Assembly: GCF_003430825.1 (NCBI RefSeq)
Contig: NZ_CP024047.1
Span: 1,178,001 to 1,242,000, forward strand
Origin: Natrarchaeobaculum sulfurireducens
GTDB lineage: Archaea; Halobacteriota; Halobacteria; Halobacteriales; Natrialbaceae
Length of the DNA: 64,000 nucleotides
Direction: 5' to 3'
The notes under the pieces are model-generated. The model was not told the origin of the DNA. It saw nothing but the letters and a program-made list of their open reading frames with translations, and did not search any database. A program made the position numbers and the translations under genes. This document shows, piece after piece, positions 1 to 9,345 of this stretch. Numbering within the stretch: position 1 is the stretch's first letter; each line of letters starts with the position of its first letter.

Positions 1-166
1 AGACGGCGTCCGGCAGGTCTGTCTGCGCTGTTCTGACGTCGTCGGTCAGGAGGAAGTCGTCATCAAGCCATTTGAGGGTGTGTTAAGCGGTGCCCCGGGA
101 ATCAGCGGTGCGTCGGTACTCGGCGAGGGGGAAGTCGTGATGATCCTCGACGTCGATACGCTGTAA
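1..166 (+). CDS. cheA: Chemotaxis histidine kinase CheA, C-terminal end (partial)
   Basis: Only the last 54 codons are present; the gene enters from the left edge and stops at 164-166. The peptide reads DGVRQVCLRCSDVVGQEE followed by VVIKPFEGVLSG and ends ILDVDTL. This is the typical end of the CheW-like P5 domain of CheA, which docks the kinase to CheW and the receptors. CheA autophosphorylates and passes phosphate to CheY. cheF, cheY, cheC and cheR lie about 22-26 kb away in the same window, so the chemotaxis genes here are split rather than in one run. Assignment rests on this short conserved tail. CheW also has this fold, but the tail pattern is that of CheA. Confidence 0.85.
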   Translation, partial: DGVRQVCLRCSDVVGQEEVVIKPFEGVLSGAPGISGASVLGEGEVVMILDVDTL

Positions 167-338
167 ACGACCGCCGATCGGCAGTCAGTTCGTCGAGTGA
201 GGTTCGTCCTTGCTGTCTTCACGTCCTGTTGTCTTCACGTCTTTTGTTAGCGCTCGTCACAAACCAGTCACCAGGCGCTCGATTCCAAAGGAAGAACGTT
301 GACTCGAGTCAGGAGAGTATTGTCGGCTATTCGCTGTA

Positions 339-983
339 TTACGCTTCGTCCGCGGACTCGTCGTCGACGGAGTGATCGTCTCCAGGCCGATCGCTCTCCT
401 CGCTTTCGCTGGCGTTAGATCCGCTCTCGTCTTCCCCCGCCGCTGTCGACATGTCGGGACTGTCGCCGTCGTCAGGGCCATTCCCACGACTGACGTCGTC
501 CCGCTGAACGTCGCTTACGGGCCGACCGAAAACCGTTCGGTCTTGGTCCCGAGACGACGGGCGCGAATCGCTCTCACGATCGAGAAACGACGGTCTTCTG
601 ACCCGCTGGGTGCTGTCGGGCGGGAGCGAATCGATGTCGACCATTCCCAGGGCATCCGGAAGAGACGTGGCGTCGGATCCCCGCCGGTCACGGTCGTCGT
701 CCCGCTCGAGTGGGGTGATCGTCGTCTTCTCTTCGACGAGTTCCTCCCAGATCTGTCGGTCGTCGTCGACCGACGCTGCAGCCGCCTCGTCGCGTCCCTT
801 TCGGTAGGCCAGTTGAACGAAGCTACGGTCGTATGCCGTCTGTACCTGCGCCGCGAGTCGCTCGAGTTCGTCCGGCCACTCCTCGCCCAGTCGGACTGCC
901 ACCCCGAGTGCGTACGCCCGGAGGACGACTTCGTCGCGGTCGTCGATAGTCGCCCAGTCGGTGCCGAAAGACTCCCCGTACAT
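339..983 (-). CDS. Conserved haloarchaeal protein with acidic disordered tail, partner of the KaiC-like ATPase
   Basis: 214 residues starting MYGESFGTDW; the start was chosen because it lies 1 nt after the stop of the upstream KaiC-like gene and longer forms would run into that gene. Residues 1-70 are helical and look conserved (LRAYALGVAVRLG, YDRSFVQLAYRKGRDEA). The rest is low complexity, with many Arg/Asp and Ser/Asp runs, and ends in an acidic tail (DDHSVDDESADEA). No catalytic motif, membrane segment or metal site is seen. The 1-nt spacing suggests co-transcription and probably a shared role with the ATPase, next to the end of cheA. Function is unknown; an adaptor or regulator linked to taxis is an inference from position only. 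Confidence 0.75.
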   Translation of the reverse strand: MYGESFGTDWATIDDRDEVVLRAYALGVAVRLGEEWPDELERLAAQVQTAYDRSFVQLAYRKGRDEAAAASVDDDRQIWEELVEEKTTITPLERDDDRDRRGSDATSLPDALGMVDIDSLPPDSTQRVRRPSFLDRESDSRPSSRDQDRTVFGRPVSDVQRDDVSRGNGPDDGDSPDMSTAAGEDESGSNASESEESDRPGDDHSVDDESADEA

Positions 984-984
984 C

Positions 985-1695
985 TCAGACCTTGACCTTC
1001 TGATCGGGATGGACCGCGAGCCCGCGATCGGTGAACTCGATCTCGCGAATGTCACAGTCGATTTCGGTGCCGCGCATCTTGATGATCTGTATTCCACGGG
1101 TCATCCCGCCGGACTCGAGGTAGTTGTGCATGAAGATGACGCCGTGGGCGAGGTAGTGGCCGTCGGTGTAGGAGGTCGGGTCGGTCATCTCGGAGATCAA
1201 GAGGACGGTCGCATCGGCACGTTTGAGCTTCGTCAGGAACTTCACGAGGGCGTTCAGGTCATCGGAGAAATAATACTCGAGCAACATTGTCGAGTCGATC
1301 ACGAGGCGGTCGACGCCGCGGGACTCGATGAACGCGACGAGCTGATTCGCGAGGTTGTCGACGTTCGAGGGGAACTCGCCGCTCGAGCGCGAGGACGACG
1401 AGAGGAGCCGCTGGGCGTCGCTGTCGAAGACGTTGAGCACTTTCACGTGCCCGGAACTAACCGCCCGATCGAAACCGAACTCGTAGTTGGCCATATCGGA
1501 GACGATCTCCGCTTCTGACTCGTGTAAGGTCAGAAAGAGTGTCGTCTCGCCGTCGATCGCACCCTGGGTAACGAACTGAGAGCAAAACGTCGTCTTCCCG
1601 CTTCCTGGCGGGCCGCTGATGACGTAGAGCCGATCTTTCAAAATGCCGCCATCGACAAGCGCATCGAACCCCGGTACGCCCGTAGTAATTCGCAT
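985..1695 (-). CDS. KaiC/RAD55-like single-domain RecA-fold ATPase
   Basis: 236 residues. The N-terminus MRITTGVPGFDALVDGG and Walker A GPPGSGKTT (about residues 26-34) are those of KaiC/RAD55/GvpD-type ATPases, and a Walker B-like hydrophobic strand RLVIDS follows near residue 125. There is one RecA domain, unlike the two of cyanobacterial KaiC, and no autophosphorylation motif that I recognise. The start is supported by a TATA-like AT-rich stretch at about 1720-1730, some 30 bp upstream. Archaeal relatives act in signal transduction, and ArlH of the archaellum motor belongs to the same superfamily. The gene overlaps no neighbour, faces asd divergently and is followed 1 nt later by an acidic partner protein. 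A role in motility control is inferred from the adjacent cheA. Confidence 0.85.
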   Translation of the reverse strand: MRITTGVPGFDALVDGGILKDRLYVISGPPGSGKTTFCSQFVTQGAIDGETTLFLTLHESEAEIVSDMANYEFGFDRAVSSGHVKVLNVFDSDAQRLLSSSSRSSGEFPSNVDNLANQLVAFIESRGVDRLVIDSTMLLEYYFSDDLNALVKFLTKLKRADATVLLISEMTDPTSYTDGHYLAHGVIFMHNYLESGGMTRGIQIIKMRGTEIDCDIREIEFTDRGLAVHPDQKVKV

Positions 1696-1893
1696 TGTCG
1701 ACAACCATGACTGTCCCGGGTAAATATATTCTGGGCTCTCGCCGACACTTCTGTGAGTGGACGCCTCCTCTGTCAGCGAGACAGCGGCCCACCGTAGTCG
1801 GAGCTGAGGCCCGACCGTTTTCGAGGAGGGTGCTAGCTCTATGAAACCTGACCTTTCGTAACGGCCAAGCGGGTCCACGTCTTCTCTCACGCT

Positions 1894-2712
1894 ATGAACT
1901 TCGCGCCGGGAGCCTGGAAGTACGCTATCGTTCCGCTGCTCGCAGCGCCGTTTGCAGTCATCTACAGCGTCGCTGCGGGCCTCCTCTCGCTCGCACTCGG
2001 CGTCGGTGCGCTCGCGTTCTTTCGCGATCCAGAGCGGACGCCGCCGCCGACAGGCGTCGTCTCACCGGCTGACGGCACCGTTTCGGTGTTGCGTGAGGAA
2101 GGCGATCAGGTCCGACTCGGCGTGTTCATGAACGTCTGGCACGTCCACGTCGTCCGCGCGCCGTTCGATGCGACCGTCGTCGACGTCGAACACGTCTCGG
2201 GAGCCCACCGTCCCGCCTTCTCCAAGGAATCGGAGAAAAACGAGCGCGTCCACGTCAGCCTCGAGACTGACTCGTTGACATCCCAGTCGGCCGAGACGGC
2301 GCTCGAGGCGGACGGCGACACGGACGACGAGTTAGACGGCTCGAACGAGGACAGATTCGACGGTCCAAACGATGACGGGGCGATCGAACCTGCCGAAGTG
2401 ACGTTCATCGCGGGCGCGTTCGCCCGTCGGATCTTCCCCTACGTCGAGCCCGGCGACGAACTCGAGCGCGGTGACCGCATCGGTCACATCGCCTTCGGTA
2501 GCCGGGTCGATCTCTGCTTTCCGCCCTCGATCGATCGTGACGAGGTCGCCGTCGAGCCTGGCGAGTCGACGACCGCCGGGGAGACGGTCGTCCTCGAGAC
2601 ACCAGCGGACGTCGGGCCGTTCGACACGCCGATCGGCGGGTTCGACTTCGACACACAGTCGGACGGGTCGGGGGCGGACGAGACCGACGACCCGGCCTCG
2701 AGCCCGTCCTGA
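1894..2712 (+). CDS. asd: Archaetidylserine decarboxylase proenzyme (phosphatidylserine decarboxylase family)
   Basis: 272 residues. It decarboxylates archaetidylserine to archaetidylethanolamine in membrane lipid synthesis. N-terminal hydrophobic segments (about residues 9-43) are followed by FFRDPER and the conserved MNVWHVHVVRAP block. The self-cleavage site that yields the pyruvoyl group is the Gly202-Ser203 pair in HIAFGSRVDL; many relatives have GST at this point. Two features are unusual: an acidic low-complexity insert at about residues 125-165 (rich in Asp/Glu/Ser) and an acidic tail after about residue 250. Both look like haloadaptive linkers rather than catalytic parts. The gene stands alone, divergent from the KaiC-like gene and convergent with cdc48. 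Confidence 0.92.
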   Translation: MNFAPGAWKYAIVPLLAAPFAVIYSVAAGLLSLALGVGALAFFRDPERTPPPTGVVSPADGTVSVLREEGDQVRLGVFMNVWHVHVVRAPFDATVVDVEHVSGAHRPAFSKESEKNERVHVSLETDSLTSQSAETALEADGDTDDELDGSNEDRFDGPNDDGAIEPAEVTFIAGAFARRIFPYVEPGDELERGDRIGHIAFGSRVDLCFPPSIDRDEVAVEPGESTTAGETVVLETPADVGPFDTPIGGFDFDTQSDGSGADETDDPASSPS

Positions 2713-2754
2713 TCCAGCACCTGTCGAAACCCGTCGGTCGACGTCGTATCCGTT

Positions 2755-4962
2755 TCAGCCGTCGACGGAGTCACGAGCGGCCTCGAGATGCCGACGTTCG
2801 ATAACCACTTCGTCGGCTTTCTCGTTGGCCTCCTCGGGACCGTACTCGGTTGCGATCTCGCGGATCGCTTTCATCGAGGCGTCTCTGACGAGGGCGGCCA
2901 GGTCGGCCCCTGTGTAGCCTTCGAGGGCGGCCGAGACGTCGGCGACGTCCACGTCGTCGGATAGCGGCTTGCCACGGGTGTGGACCTCGAGGATCTTCTC
3001 GCGGGCCTCGGGATCGGGTTCGGGGACGAGGACGTGTGTGTCGAGTCGCCCCGGACGGAGCAGTGCGGGATCGATGTACTCCTTGCGGTTGGTTGCGGCC
3101 AGCACGACGAGGTTCGGGTTCTCGCTCATGCCGTCGAGTTCGGTCAAGAGTTGTGAGACGACCCGTTCGGTGACCTCGTGACTATCGCCGCGAGCGGCCG
3201 TGATAGCGTCGATTTCGTCGAAGAAGACGATCGACGGCGCGGACTGTCGAGCGCGTTCGAACACCTCGCGGATCGCCCGTTCGCTTTCGCCGACGTAGCG
3301 GTCGACGATCTCCGGGCCGTCGACCCGGACGAAGTTGACGTCCGTCTCGCCCGCCAGGGCACGCGCGAGCAGCGTCTTCCCGGTTCCGGGCGGTCCGTAC
3401 AGCAAGACGCCCGAGGGCGGGTCGGTATTCGTCTGCTCGAAGAGTCGGTCGTAGGTCAACGGCCACTCGACTGACTCGCGTAGAACCTGTTTTGCGTCCT
3501 CGAGGCCGCCGACGTCGCCGAAGTCGGTCGTCGGCGACTCGGCGACGTACTCGCGCATCGCGGAGGGTTCGACCGAGGCGAGCGCCTCGTCGAAGTGGTG
3601 TTTTTTGACGGTCGGATCGCGGTTCCACGTCTCCCGGTCGTCGGCGTCGGTGGGTCGATCACGGATGGCGGCCATCGCGGCCTCGCTCGCGACGGCGTCG
3701 AGGTCGGCACCGACGAACCCGTGGGTGCGGCGGGCGATGGCGTCGATGCTCACGTCGTCCGCAAGCGGCATTCCGCGGGTGTGGACCTCGAGGATCTCTT
3801 TGCGCCCTTCCACGTCCGGGACGCCGATCTGGATTTCGCGGTCGAATCGCCCGCCGCGACGGAGTGCGGGATCGATCGTGTCGACGCGGTTTGTCGCGCC
3901 GATGACGATCACCTCGCCGCGGGCGTCGAGCCCGTCCATCAGTGTCAACAGCTGGCCGACGATCCGATTTTCGGCATCACCATCGTCGTCGCGCTGGCCG
4001 GCGATCGAGTCGATCTCGTCGAAGAAGACGATTGTCGGGGCGTTCGCTTCGGCCCGGTCGAAGACCTCCCGGAGTCGCTCTTCGGACTCACCTTTGTACT
4101 TCGAGACGATCTCCGGACCCGAAATCGTCTCGAAGTTGGCGTCGACTTCGTTGGCAACCGCTCGGGCGATCAGGGTTTTGCCTGTCCCTGGCGGCCCGTA
4201 CAGCAACACGCCGGAGGGCGGCTCGACGCCGAGTCGCTGGAACAGTTCGGGCTCCGAGAGAGGGAGTTCGATCATCTCCCGGACGAGTTCGAGTTCGTCG
4301 TCTAGCCCGCCGATGTCCTCGTAGGTGACCCCCGAACTGGCCTCCAGGGTGGTGTCGAGCGCCGGTGAGTCCGTCCGGTGATCGGTACCCGACCCGGTCT
4401 CGTTCGCATCGTCACTCTGGACCGACCCCGACTGACTTTCTCTCGAGTCCGTCTCGACGACGCGAATCGTCGTCGAACTGGTGATCCGGACGTCACCGCG
4501 TGGGTCGGTGTCGATGACGCGGAAGGGATCGCCAGCGACGCCCTCGATTCGGATCTGCTCGCCGACGCGAACCGGTCGGTTGCGAAGCTTCTTCGTCGCC
4601 GTTCGAGTGCCGAGTCGTCCCTCGCCGTCGGAAAGCGACGCGGGTGCGGCGAGCGTCACTCGCGTGGCGTCCCGAATCGTCGAGGTGTCTTTCGACCTGA
4701 CGGTGACCGCATCCCCGACGTGAACCCCCGCGTTCGCCCGGGTGTCGGCGTCGATCTGGACGGCGTTGTCCGGTATCGAAGGATCTGCCGGCCACAGCTT
4801 CGCGACGGTCTGTTCTTCGCCCTCGATGACGACTGTATCGCCACTTAAGACGCTGAGTCGACGGCGGGCCGCTTCTGGAACCCGCGCGACACCGCGACCG
4901 GCGTCGCGCTTTTCTGCAGCCCGTACCGACAGCGTGACGCCGTCTGCGTCCGACTCGCTCAT
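2755..4962 (-). CDS. cdc48: Cdc48/p97-type AAA+ ATPase
   Basis: 735 residues, the usual size for archaeal Cdc48. It unfolds or segregates protein substrates using ATP, often feeding the proteasome. An N-domain (double-psi barrel plus second subdomain, about residues 8-172) is joined by an acidic Ser/Asp linker (172-210) to two AAA modules. D1 has Walker A GPPGTGKT at 256-263 and a FFDEIDS Walker B; D2 has the same Walker A at about 521-528 and again FFDEID. Both modules keep an arginine-rich second region of homology (RRGGRFDR and RPGRLD). Haloarchaea carry several cdc48 paralogs, so which one this is cannot be told. It is transcribed alone, convergent with asd. Confidence 0.95.
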   Translation of the reverse strand: MSESDADGVTLSVRAAEKRDAGRGVARVPEAARRRLSVLSGDTVVIEGEEQTVAKLWPADPSIPDNAVQIDADTRANAGVHVGDAVTVRSKDTSTIRDATRVTLAAPASLSDGEGRLGTRTATKKLRNRPVRVGEQIRIEGVAGDPFRVIDTDPRGDVRITSSTTIRVVETDSRESQSGSVQSDDANETGSGTDHRTDSPALDTTLEASSGVTYEDIGGLDDELELVREMIELPLSEPELFQRLGVEPPSGVLLYGPPGTGKTLIARAVANEVDANFETISGPEIVSKYKGESEERLREVFDRAEANAPTIVFFDEIDSIAGQRDDDGDAENRIVGQLLTLMDGLDARGEVIVIGATNRVDTIDPALRRGGRFDREIQIGVPDVEGRKEILEVHTRGMPLADDVSIDAIARRTHGFVGADLDAVASEAAMAAIRDRPTDADDRETWNRDPTVKKHHFDEALASVEPSAMREYVAESPTTDFGDVGGLEDAKQVLRESVEWPLTYDRLFEQTNTDPPSGVLLYGPPGTGKTLLARALAGETDVNFVRVDGPEIVDRYVGESERAIREVFERARQSAPSIVFFDEIDAITAARGDSHEVTERVVSQLLTELDGMSENPNLVVLAATNRKEYIDPALLRPGRLDTHVLVPEPDPEAREKILEVHTRGKPLSDDVDVADVSAALEGYTGADLAALVRDASMKAIREIATEYGPEEANEKADEVVIERRHLEAARDSVDG

Positions 4963-5049
4963 ATTCGTTCCTTTCGCGGCCGTCGCCTTGAGAATTGTCC
5001 CACCAGTCGATCGGTGAGGAAGCTGCCCATGCTGCCTGTGGAAGCCTGA

Positions 5050-6777
5050 CTACGACGGTGGTTCGGCTCGGGGCAATCGTACCGTCACGATCGAGCCACG
5101 CGGCGCGTTCGCGTCAAATTCGAGTGCGCCGCCGACTTTCGTCACGACCCAGTTGACCATCCACAATCCCAGGCCGCTCGAGTGTTCGATCTGTGAGCGG
5201 TCGCGCTCGCCGGTGAGCACTTCGTACTCCGAGGGTGGAATGCCGGGGCCGTTGTCCGCAACGCGGATCGTAACGTGATCACCGCCCAGACTCTCGACGA
5301 GGGAGACTTCGACGCTCGGGTCGGCCGCATCGTTGTGCTCGGCCCCGTTTTCGACGACGTTCGCGATGGCGTTGTGCAACGAGTCGCCCCCGCGTAGCCA
5401 CAGCCGTTCCGGTGCCGAAAGCGAGAACGCACAGTCCGGATATCGCTCACCGACATCGGCAACGACGTCCTCGAGCAGCGCTGTTGCGTCGATCGGGCGG
5501 CGGTCGGCCTGTCCGGCGACGACCCGCTCGATGCTTCGGATGCGGTTGCTCATCGAAAGGAGATCGTCCGCAGCCTCGTCGATCAGATCGGCCATCTCCC
5601 GGCGTCTATCGGTGTCCACTCCGTCCGCGTCGCCGAGGCTGGTTGCACAGCCTTTCACGAGGTTCATCTGTGTCCGGATGTCGTGTCTGAGAACCCGCGA
5701 GAGGACTTGCAAGCGCTCCTGACGTTGTTTCTGGTCCGTGACGTCGATGTAGAAGGCGTACTCGAGGTTCTCGATGCCAGATCGGTCGACCGGCGCGGAG
5801 ACGCGGACGAACTCCCGACGACCGAACATCGTCTCGAGGGTGACCTCCGCTTCGATCAGTTTGCGGTTCGAGTCCTCGTTCAATTCGGCTAGCAACGAAC
5901 GGCCCTCGATCGGCGTCGGTTCCTCACCCGGTGGTCGAAGTGCCTCCTCGAACGATTCGTCGCCAGCGAGGTCGGCCGCGGTGTAACCGAACAGTTCCTC
6001 GAAGGCCTCGTTAACCGCTTCGACGCGCTCGCCGTCGCTGGTAAACCGAACGATGACGACGGGGCTCGGGACGTTCTCGAACAGCGCGGCGAACCGATCG
6101 CGCTCGGTCTCGATGGCGTCGAGACGCGACTGCATGTAGGTGTCGACGGCCACCTGGATGTCGAGGTTGAGGAGTTTAAAGAGCGAGTGAAGGTCGTCGA
6201 TGCCATCCTCGACGTCCTCGTAAATCCGGCGTGAAAGGCGCTGTGAGTCGATCTCGCCCGACTCTGTCGTTGAGTGTGCACGCTCGAGTTCGGCGTCGAC
6301 CGTCGCCGTGAGCTGTTCGTGCATCCGGTCGGTGACGAGCGAGAACAACAATCCGTAGTAGACGTTGTACTGCCCGAGATAGTGTTTGATCGGCATATCA
6401 ACCAGATCGTGGAGTTTGCCGATTCGAGCCCGGTTCCGGAAATACGATTCGTCGTACGTTCCGCCAGCGAGCGTCGTCAGATACGCTTTTTGGGTCCGTT
6501 TGAGTTCGTCGGTCGATTTCGGCGACCGATCGAAGACGTCAGCAGTCTCTTGATGACGTGTGAGATGGTCGTAGAAGCTGTCTGCAAACTCGTCTGCGTG
6601 CGCCTGGAAGATCTCGTCGAACGCCTCGAGACGCTCGCAGTCGGAGTCGTCGAAGCCGATAAATGACTTTCGCCAGTCGATCTCGTCTTCGTCGAGTCCG
6701 ATTCCCTCGACCAGCCTGTCGACGTCCACGTACTCGTTGAGTCCTCCTCGACCGAAGTGTCGTCCGTACTCCGTCAT
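5050..6777 (-). CDS. Globin-coupled sensor histidine kinase (protoglobin-PAS-HisKA-HATPase)
   Basis: 575 residues. Residues about 20-200 form a globin-coupled sensor domain: FYDHLTRH, then YFRNRARIGKLHDLVDMP with the candidate heme-proximal His near residue 122. A PAS domain follows (about 225-350: FENVPSPVVIV, FEELFGYTAADLAG). The HisKA segment carries RVLRHDIRTQ with the phospho-acceptor His near 364, and the C-terminal HATPase domain has the N, G1 and G2 boxes (VVENGAEHND, ADNGPGIP, GLGLWMV). It probably senses O2 or another heme ligand and phosphorylates an unidentified response regulator; none lies beside it. The sensor half closely resembles the HemAT encoded at 20595-22130. No membrane segments are seen, so it is likely cytoplasmic. 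Confidence 0.92.
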   Translation of the reverse strand: MTEYGRHFGRGGLNEYVDVDRLVEGIGLDEDEIDWRKSFIGFDDSDCERLEAFDEIFQAHADEFADSFYDHLTRHQETADVFDRSPKSTDELKRTQKAYLTTLAGGTYDESYFRNRARIGKLHDLVDMPIKHYLGQYNVYYGLLFSLVTDRMHEQLTATVDAELERAHSTTESGEIDSQRLSRRIYEDVEDGIDDLHSLFKLLNLDIQVAVDTYMQSRLDAIETERDRFAALFENVPSPVVIVRFTSDGERVEAVNEAFEELFGYTAADLAGDESFEEALRPPGEEPTPIEGRSLLAELNEDSNRKLIEAEVTLETMFGRREFVRVSAPVDRSGIENLEYAFYIDVTDQKQRQERLQVLSRVLRHDIRTQMNLVKGCATSLGDADGVDTDRRREMADLIDEAADDLLSMSNRIRSIERVVAGQADRRPIDATALLEDVVADVGERYPDCAFSLSAPERLWLRGGDSLHNAIANVVENGAEHNDAADPSVEVSLVESLGGDHVTIRVADNGPGIPPSEYEVLTGERDRSQIEHSSGLGLWMVNWVVTKVGGALEFDANAPRGSIVTVRLPRAEPPS

Positions 6778-6967
6778 CGTTCCAGTCTGTCGCCATCGCT
6801 GCTCGCCTTCGGTTCCCCAACCCAGACTGTCATACGTGGACGAACGAACAGGGGTCGGTTAAGTTTGGCGACCGTTGGTACGACGCCACCAGTCTGGTCG
6901 GCTCTATCGACCTGCTATCGTCGCGCTCCGGAATTACCCCTTCGTCCAGACTGCCCGACGACAGGAG

Positions 6968-7246
6968 CTACTCAAGTCGGCCCCGGTGTTCGGCCGCCAG
7001 TTCTCGAGCCTGCTCGAGAGTATGCGTCTCCGTCCAGCGAACGCGGTCGGCGTCACCGTAGGCGAGCGCGGTTTTGAGTTCGTCGCGCAGGACGCCGTGC
7101 TCGATCGACAGAACGGTCCCAGACCCGTCACCGAGTTCGTAGACGCCCGGTCGGTCGGGCGCTCGTGCGACGGTCTCGCGCTCGAGATCCTGCCAGGGTT
7201 TCTGCAGTGCCACGGGTTCAGCCCTCCGAAGCGGTCGTCGAATCAT
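6968..7246 (-). CDS. Small conserved haloarchaeal protein (possibly DUF7508-like)
   Basis: 92 residues starting MIRRPLRRAEPVALQKPW. The middle (APDRPGVYELGDGSGTVLSI, then LRDELKTALAYGD) looks like a compact alpha/beta fold. From memory this resembles a haloarchaeal family annotated DUF7508, but I hold that loosely. The first 29 nt overlap the end of the DUF5796 gene upstream in another frame. A start nine codons further upstream is also open, so the N-terminus is uncertain. The overlap suggests translational coupling with the DUF5796 gene. Function unknown. Confidence 0.7.
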   Translation of the reverse strand: MIRRPLRRAEPVALQKPWQDLERETVARAPDRPGVYELGDGSGTVLSIEHGVLRDELKTALAYGDADRVRWTETHTLEQARELAAEHRGRLE

Positions 7247-7703
7247 CACCCACGTCTCGTCGGGCCGACCCATCGTAGTCTGGACCGACCAGTTCGTAGG
7301 CGTGTTCGCTCATCTCGTCTTCCGCGAAGACGAACACACGGCCGTCGACGACCTCGAGGTCCGCTTCTACGCGGACCGAGTAAGCCTCGCTCGTCACCGT
7401 CACGCCCGGAAACAGTTCCTCCTCGTCGTCGGCCTCGAGCAACATCCGGCCGACGCCAGTCTTCTCGAGGATGCCGTCGTGGGTATCACGGTCGTTGACG
7501 TATGTCATGACGCCTTCGACGCCGTCGGAGTCGGTGACGAGGACGTGAACGTGTTTGCCCGGCGGCGTCCGAAGCGACTCCTCGACGGGTTTCGGCGGGC
7601 CGTGATAGAACGTCTCCCGTCCGTCCAGATACTGGACGACGACGCCCCCTTCGACGAAGTCGACGCCGAGCGTACTCGGTGCGACGTTACTGCGGATGCT
7701 CAT
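7218..7703 (-). CDS. DUF5796 family haloarchaeal protein
   Basis: 161 residues starting MSIRSNVAPSTLGVDFVEGG. The pattern (VVVQYLDGRETFYHG, then GVEGVMTYVNDRDTHDGIL, VGRMLLEADDEEELFPGV, DGRVFVFAEDEMSEHAYELV) matches the haloarchaeal family I know as DUF5796, a soluble beta-rich protein of unknown function. The longer open frame upstream overlaps aroK on the other strand and lacks haloarchaeal character, so the internal ATG at 7703 is used. The gene is divergent from aroK and overlaps the next small gene by 29 nt. Confidence 0.82.
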   Translation of the reverse strand: MSIRSNVAPSTLGVDFVEGGVVVQYLDGRETFYHGPPKPVEESLRTPPGKHVHVLVTDSDGVEGVMTYVNDRDTHDGILEKTGVGRMLLEADDEEELFPGVTVTSEAYSVRVEADLEVVDGRVFVFAEDEMSEHAYELVGPDYDGSARRDVGDDSTTASEG

Positions 7704-7860
7704 ACGTGATCGTTCGTCGGGATGCGGGAAAAGCGGTGTGTTCCGCCGTCCAGTTGCCATCCTCCTCTGCCTGAAGGCGGGAAGGATCCCACGGCACCGC
7801 ACCGATAAGCGGGTACACGAGACCGTCAGCCGTAAATAGGTTCTCTGAGAGAGTGCTCGT

Positions 7861-8742
7861 ATGGACGGCCGCGCCGTTGCCCCGGCAGCAGGGACGGTTC
7901 TCAACGCACTCGCGACCGGCGTTGGCTCCGCCTTCGCGATCGACCTCGAGACGACAGCCACCGTCGAACTCACCGACGACGGCGAGGTCACTGGCGAAGT
8001 CACAGGCCAGCCCGACGCCGACACGACCCTCGTCGAGCGCTGTGTGGAGTTCACGATCGACGAGTACGCCGAGCTAGCGGGGCTCGAGCCGGCGACAGTC
8101 GGTGCCCAGATACAAACCGAGAGCGAGGTCCCGATGGCCTCCGGATTGAAAAGCTCGAGTGCGGCGGCGAACGCGACGGTGCTCGCGACACTCGACGCGC
8201 TCGAAGTGGTCGATTCGGTCGATCGAATCGACGCCTGTCGACTCGGCGTCCGGGCGGCCCGCGACGCCGGTGTCACGGTGACGGGCGCGTTCGACGACGC
8301 CAGCGCGAGCATGCTCGGCGGGATCACCGTCACCGACAATGCGACCGACGAACTCCTCGCTCGTGACGAACGCGACTGGTATGCGCTCGTCTACACGCCG
8401 CCGGAACAGTCGTTCAGCGCCGACGCCGACGTCTCGGCGTGTGAACGGATTGCCCCGATGGCCGACCTCGTCGAAGAACTCGCTCTCGAGGGCCGGTACG
8501 GCGAGGCGATGACCGTCAACGGCTTCGCCTTCGCCGGCGCGCTCGGCTTCTCGACAGCGCCCATGCTCGAGGTCATGCCCGACGTCGAGGGCGTCTCGCT
8601 GTCGGGGACGGGCCCAAGCTATGTCGCCGTCGGCGAGGAGGAGACACTCGAGGCGGTCCGAAATCGATGGGCTGACCGCGACGGAACGACACGGTTACTG
8701 CGAACGCGAACGGACGGGACACGAACGACGAACACGCCATGA
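7861..8742 (+). CDS. aroK: Archaeal shikimate kinase (GHMP superfamily)
   Basis: 293 residues. It phosphorylates shikimate with ATP in aromatic amino acid synthesis. This is the archaeal GHMP-type enzyme, unrelated to bacterial AroK: a GHMP ATP loop VPMASGLKSSSAAANA starts near residue 91, and the N-terminal AVAPAAGTVLNALATG strand is typical. The C-terminus has the GHMP motif 3 (SLSGTGPSYVAVG). It starts at an ATG directly after a short upstream gap and its last codons overlap the chorismate mutase start (ATGA at 8739-8742), so the two are very likely one operon. Confidence 0.94.
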   Translation: MDGRAVAPAAGTVLNALATGVGSAFAIDLETTATVELTDDGEVTGEVTGQPDADTTLVERCVEFTIDEYAELAGLEPATVGAQIQTESEVPMASGLKSSSAAANATVLATLDALEVVDSVDRIDACRLGVRAARDAGVTVTGAFDDASASMLGGITVTDNATDELLARDERDWYALVYTPPEQSFSADADVSACERIAPMADLVEELALEGRYGEAMTVNGFAFAGALGFSTAPMLEVMPDVEGVSLSGTGPSYVAVGEEETLEAVRNRWADRDGTTRLLRTRTDGTRTTNTP

Positions 8743-9056
8743 CTCGAGAGACAGCCACAAGCGACATGGAGAATCGGACGCCTGAAGAGATGAGCCTGGA
8801 CGAACTGCGTGAGGAGATTCAGTCGATCGATCGCGAGATCGTCGAACTGATCGCCCAGCGAACGTATGTCGCCGATACGATCGCACAGGTCAAAGCCGAA
8901 GAGGAGCTGCCGACGACCGACGAACAACAGGAGCAGGCGGTGATGGATCGTGCGGGCGAGAACGCAGAACGGTTCGACGTGGACGCGAACCTCGTGAAAG
9001 CGATCTTCCGACTGTTGATCGAGTTGAACAAAGTAGAGCAGCGTGAAAATCGGTAG
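8739..9056 (+). CDS. Chorismate mutase (AroQ-type, monofunctional)
   Basis: 105 residues. It converts chorismate to prephenate for Phe/Tyr synthesis. The all-helical AroQ pattern is present: LDELREEIQSIDREIVELIA with the catalytic Arg and Glu-rich helix, RTYVADTIAQVKAEEELP, and a C-terminal helix VKAIFRLLIELNKVEQ. Translation is coupled to aroK through a 4-nt overlap. The first 15-17 residues look non-conserved, and an internal Met before ENRTPEEMSLDELREE could be the real start. No prephenate dehydratase or regulatory domain is fused. Confidence 0.93.
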   Translation: MTRETATSDMENRTPEEMSLDELREEIQSIDREIVELIAQRTYVADTIAQVKAEEELPTTDEQQEQAVMDRAGENAERFDVDANLVKAIFRLLIELNKVEQRENR

Positions 9057-9149
9057 CAAACAACACTAATTTCGCGGATCTACTACTGTTTCTCCTCGCG
9101 AATAGCTTCAGCGCTCGGACGCCGAGACACCTACAGTAACACGCAGTTG

Positions 9150-9345
9150 ACCTCCTCCCACGACTAATGTCGTGGGATTCCCCGAAGGGGAGTTCAAGAT
9201 TGTGCATTTCCTCGGTGGCGAAGTACGCTTTCGCGTCCCACGTCGGCGGTTGCCTCCCAACTATGACCAAGAGAGGTGGGTTGCAGCGCGTCTAGATTCA
9301 TCCCACGGCTACCGCCGTGGGGCTTCGCCTTTATCCTGTGTAACG
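9150..9345. mobile_element. Short palindromic element resembling the ends of IS200/IS605 (TnpB-type) elements
   Basis: A segment of about 190 bp has near-matching hairpins at each side: 9157-9176 (8-bp stem CCCACGAC with a TAAT loop) and 9302-9321 (8-bp stem CCCACGGC with a TACC loop). Hairpins of this CCCACG type next to GGATTCC and GTCAA-like ends are familiar from haloarchaeal IS200/IS605 elements and their MITE/PATE derivatives. No transposase frame lies between them. Read on the minus strand, the left hairpin continues into GGAGGAGGTCAAC, like the right end of such elements. The rest of the 9057-9511 gap holds no gene that I can support. I call it a non-autonomous relic, not an active element. 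Confidence 0.5.
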
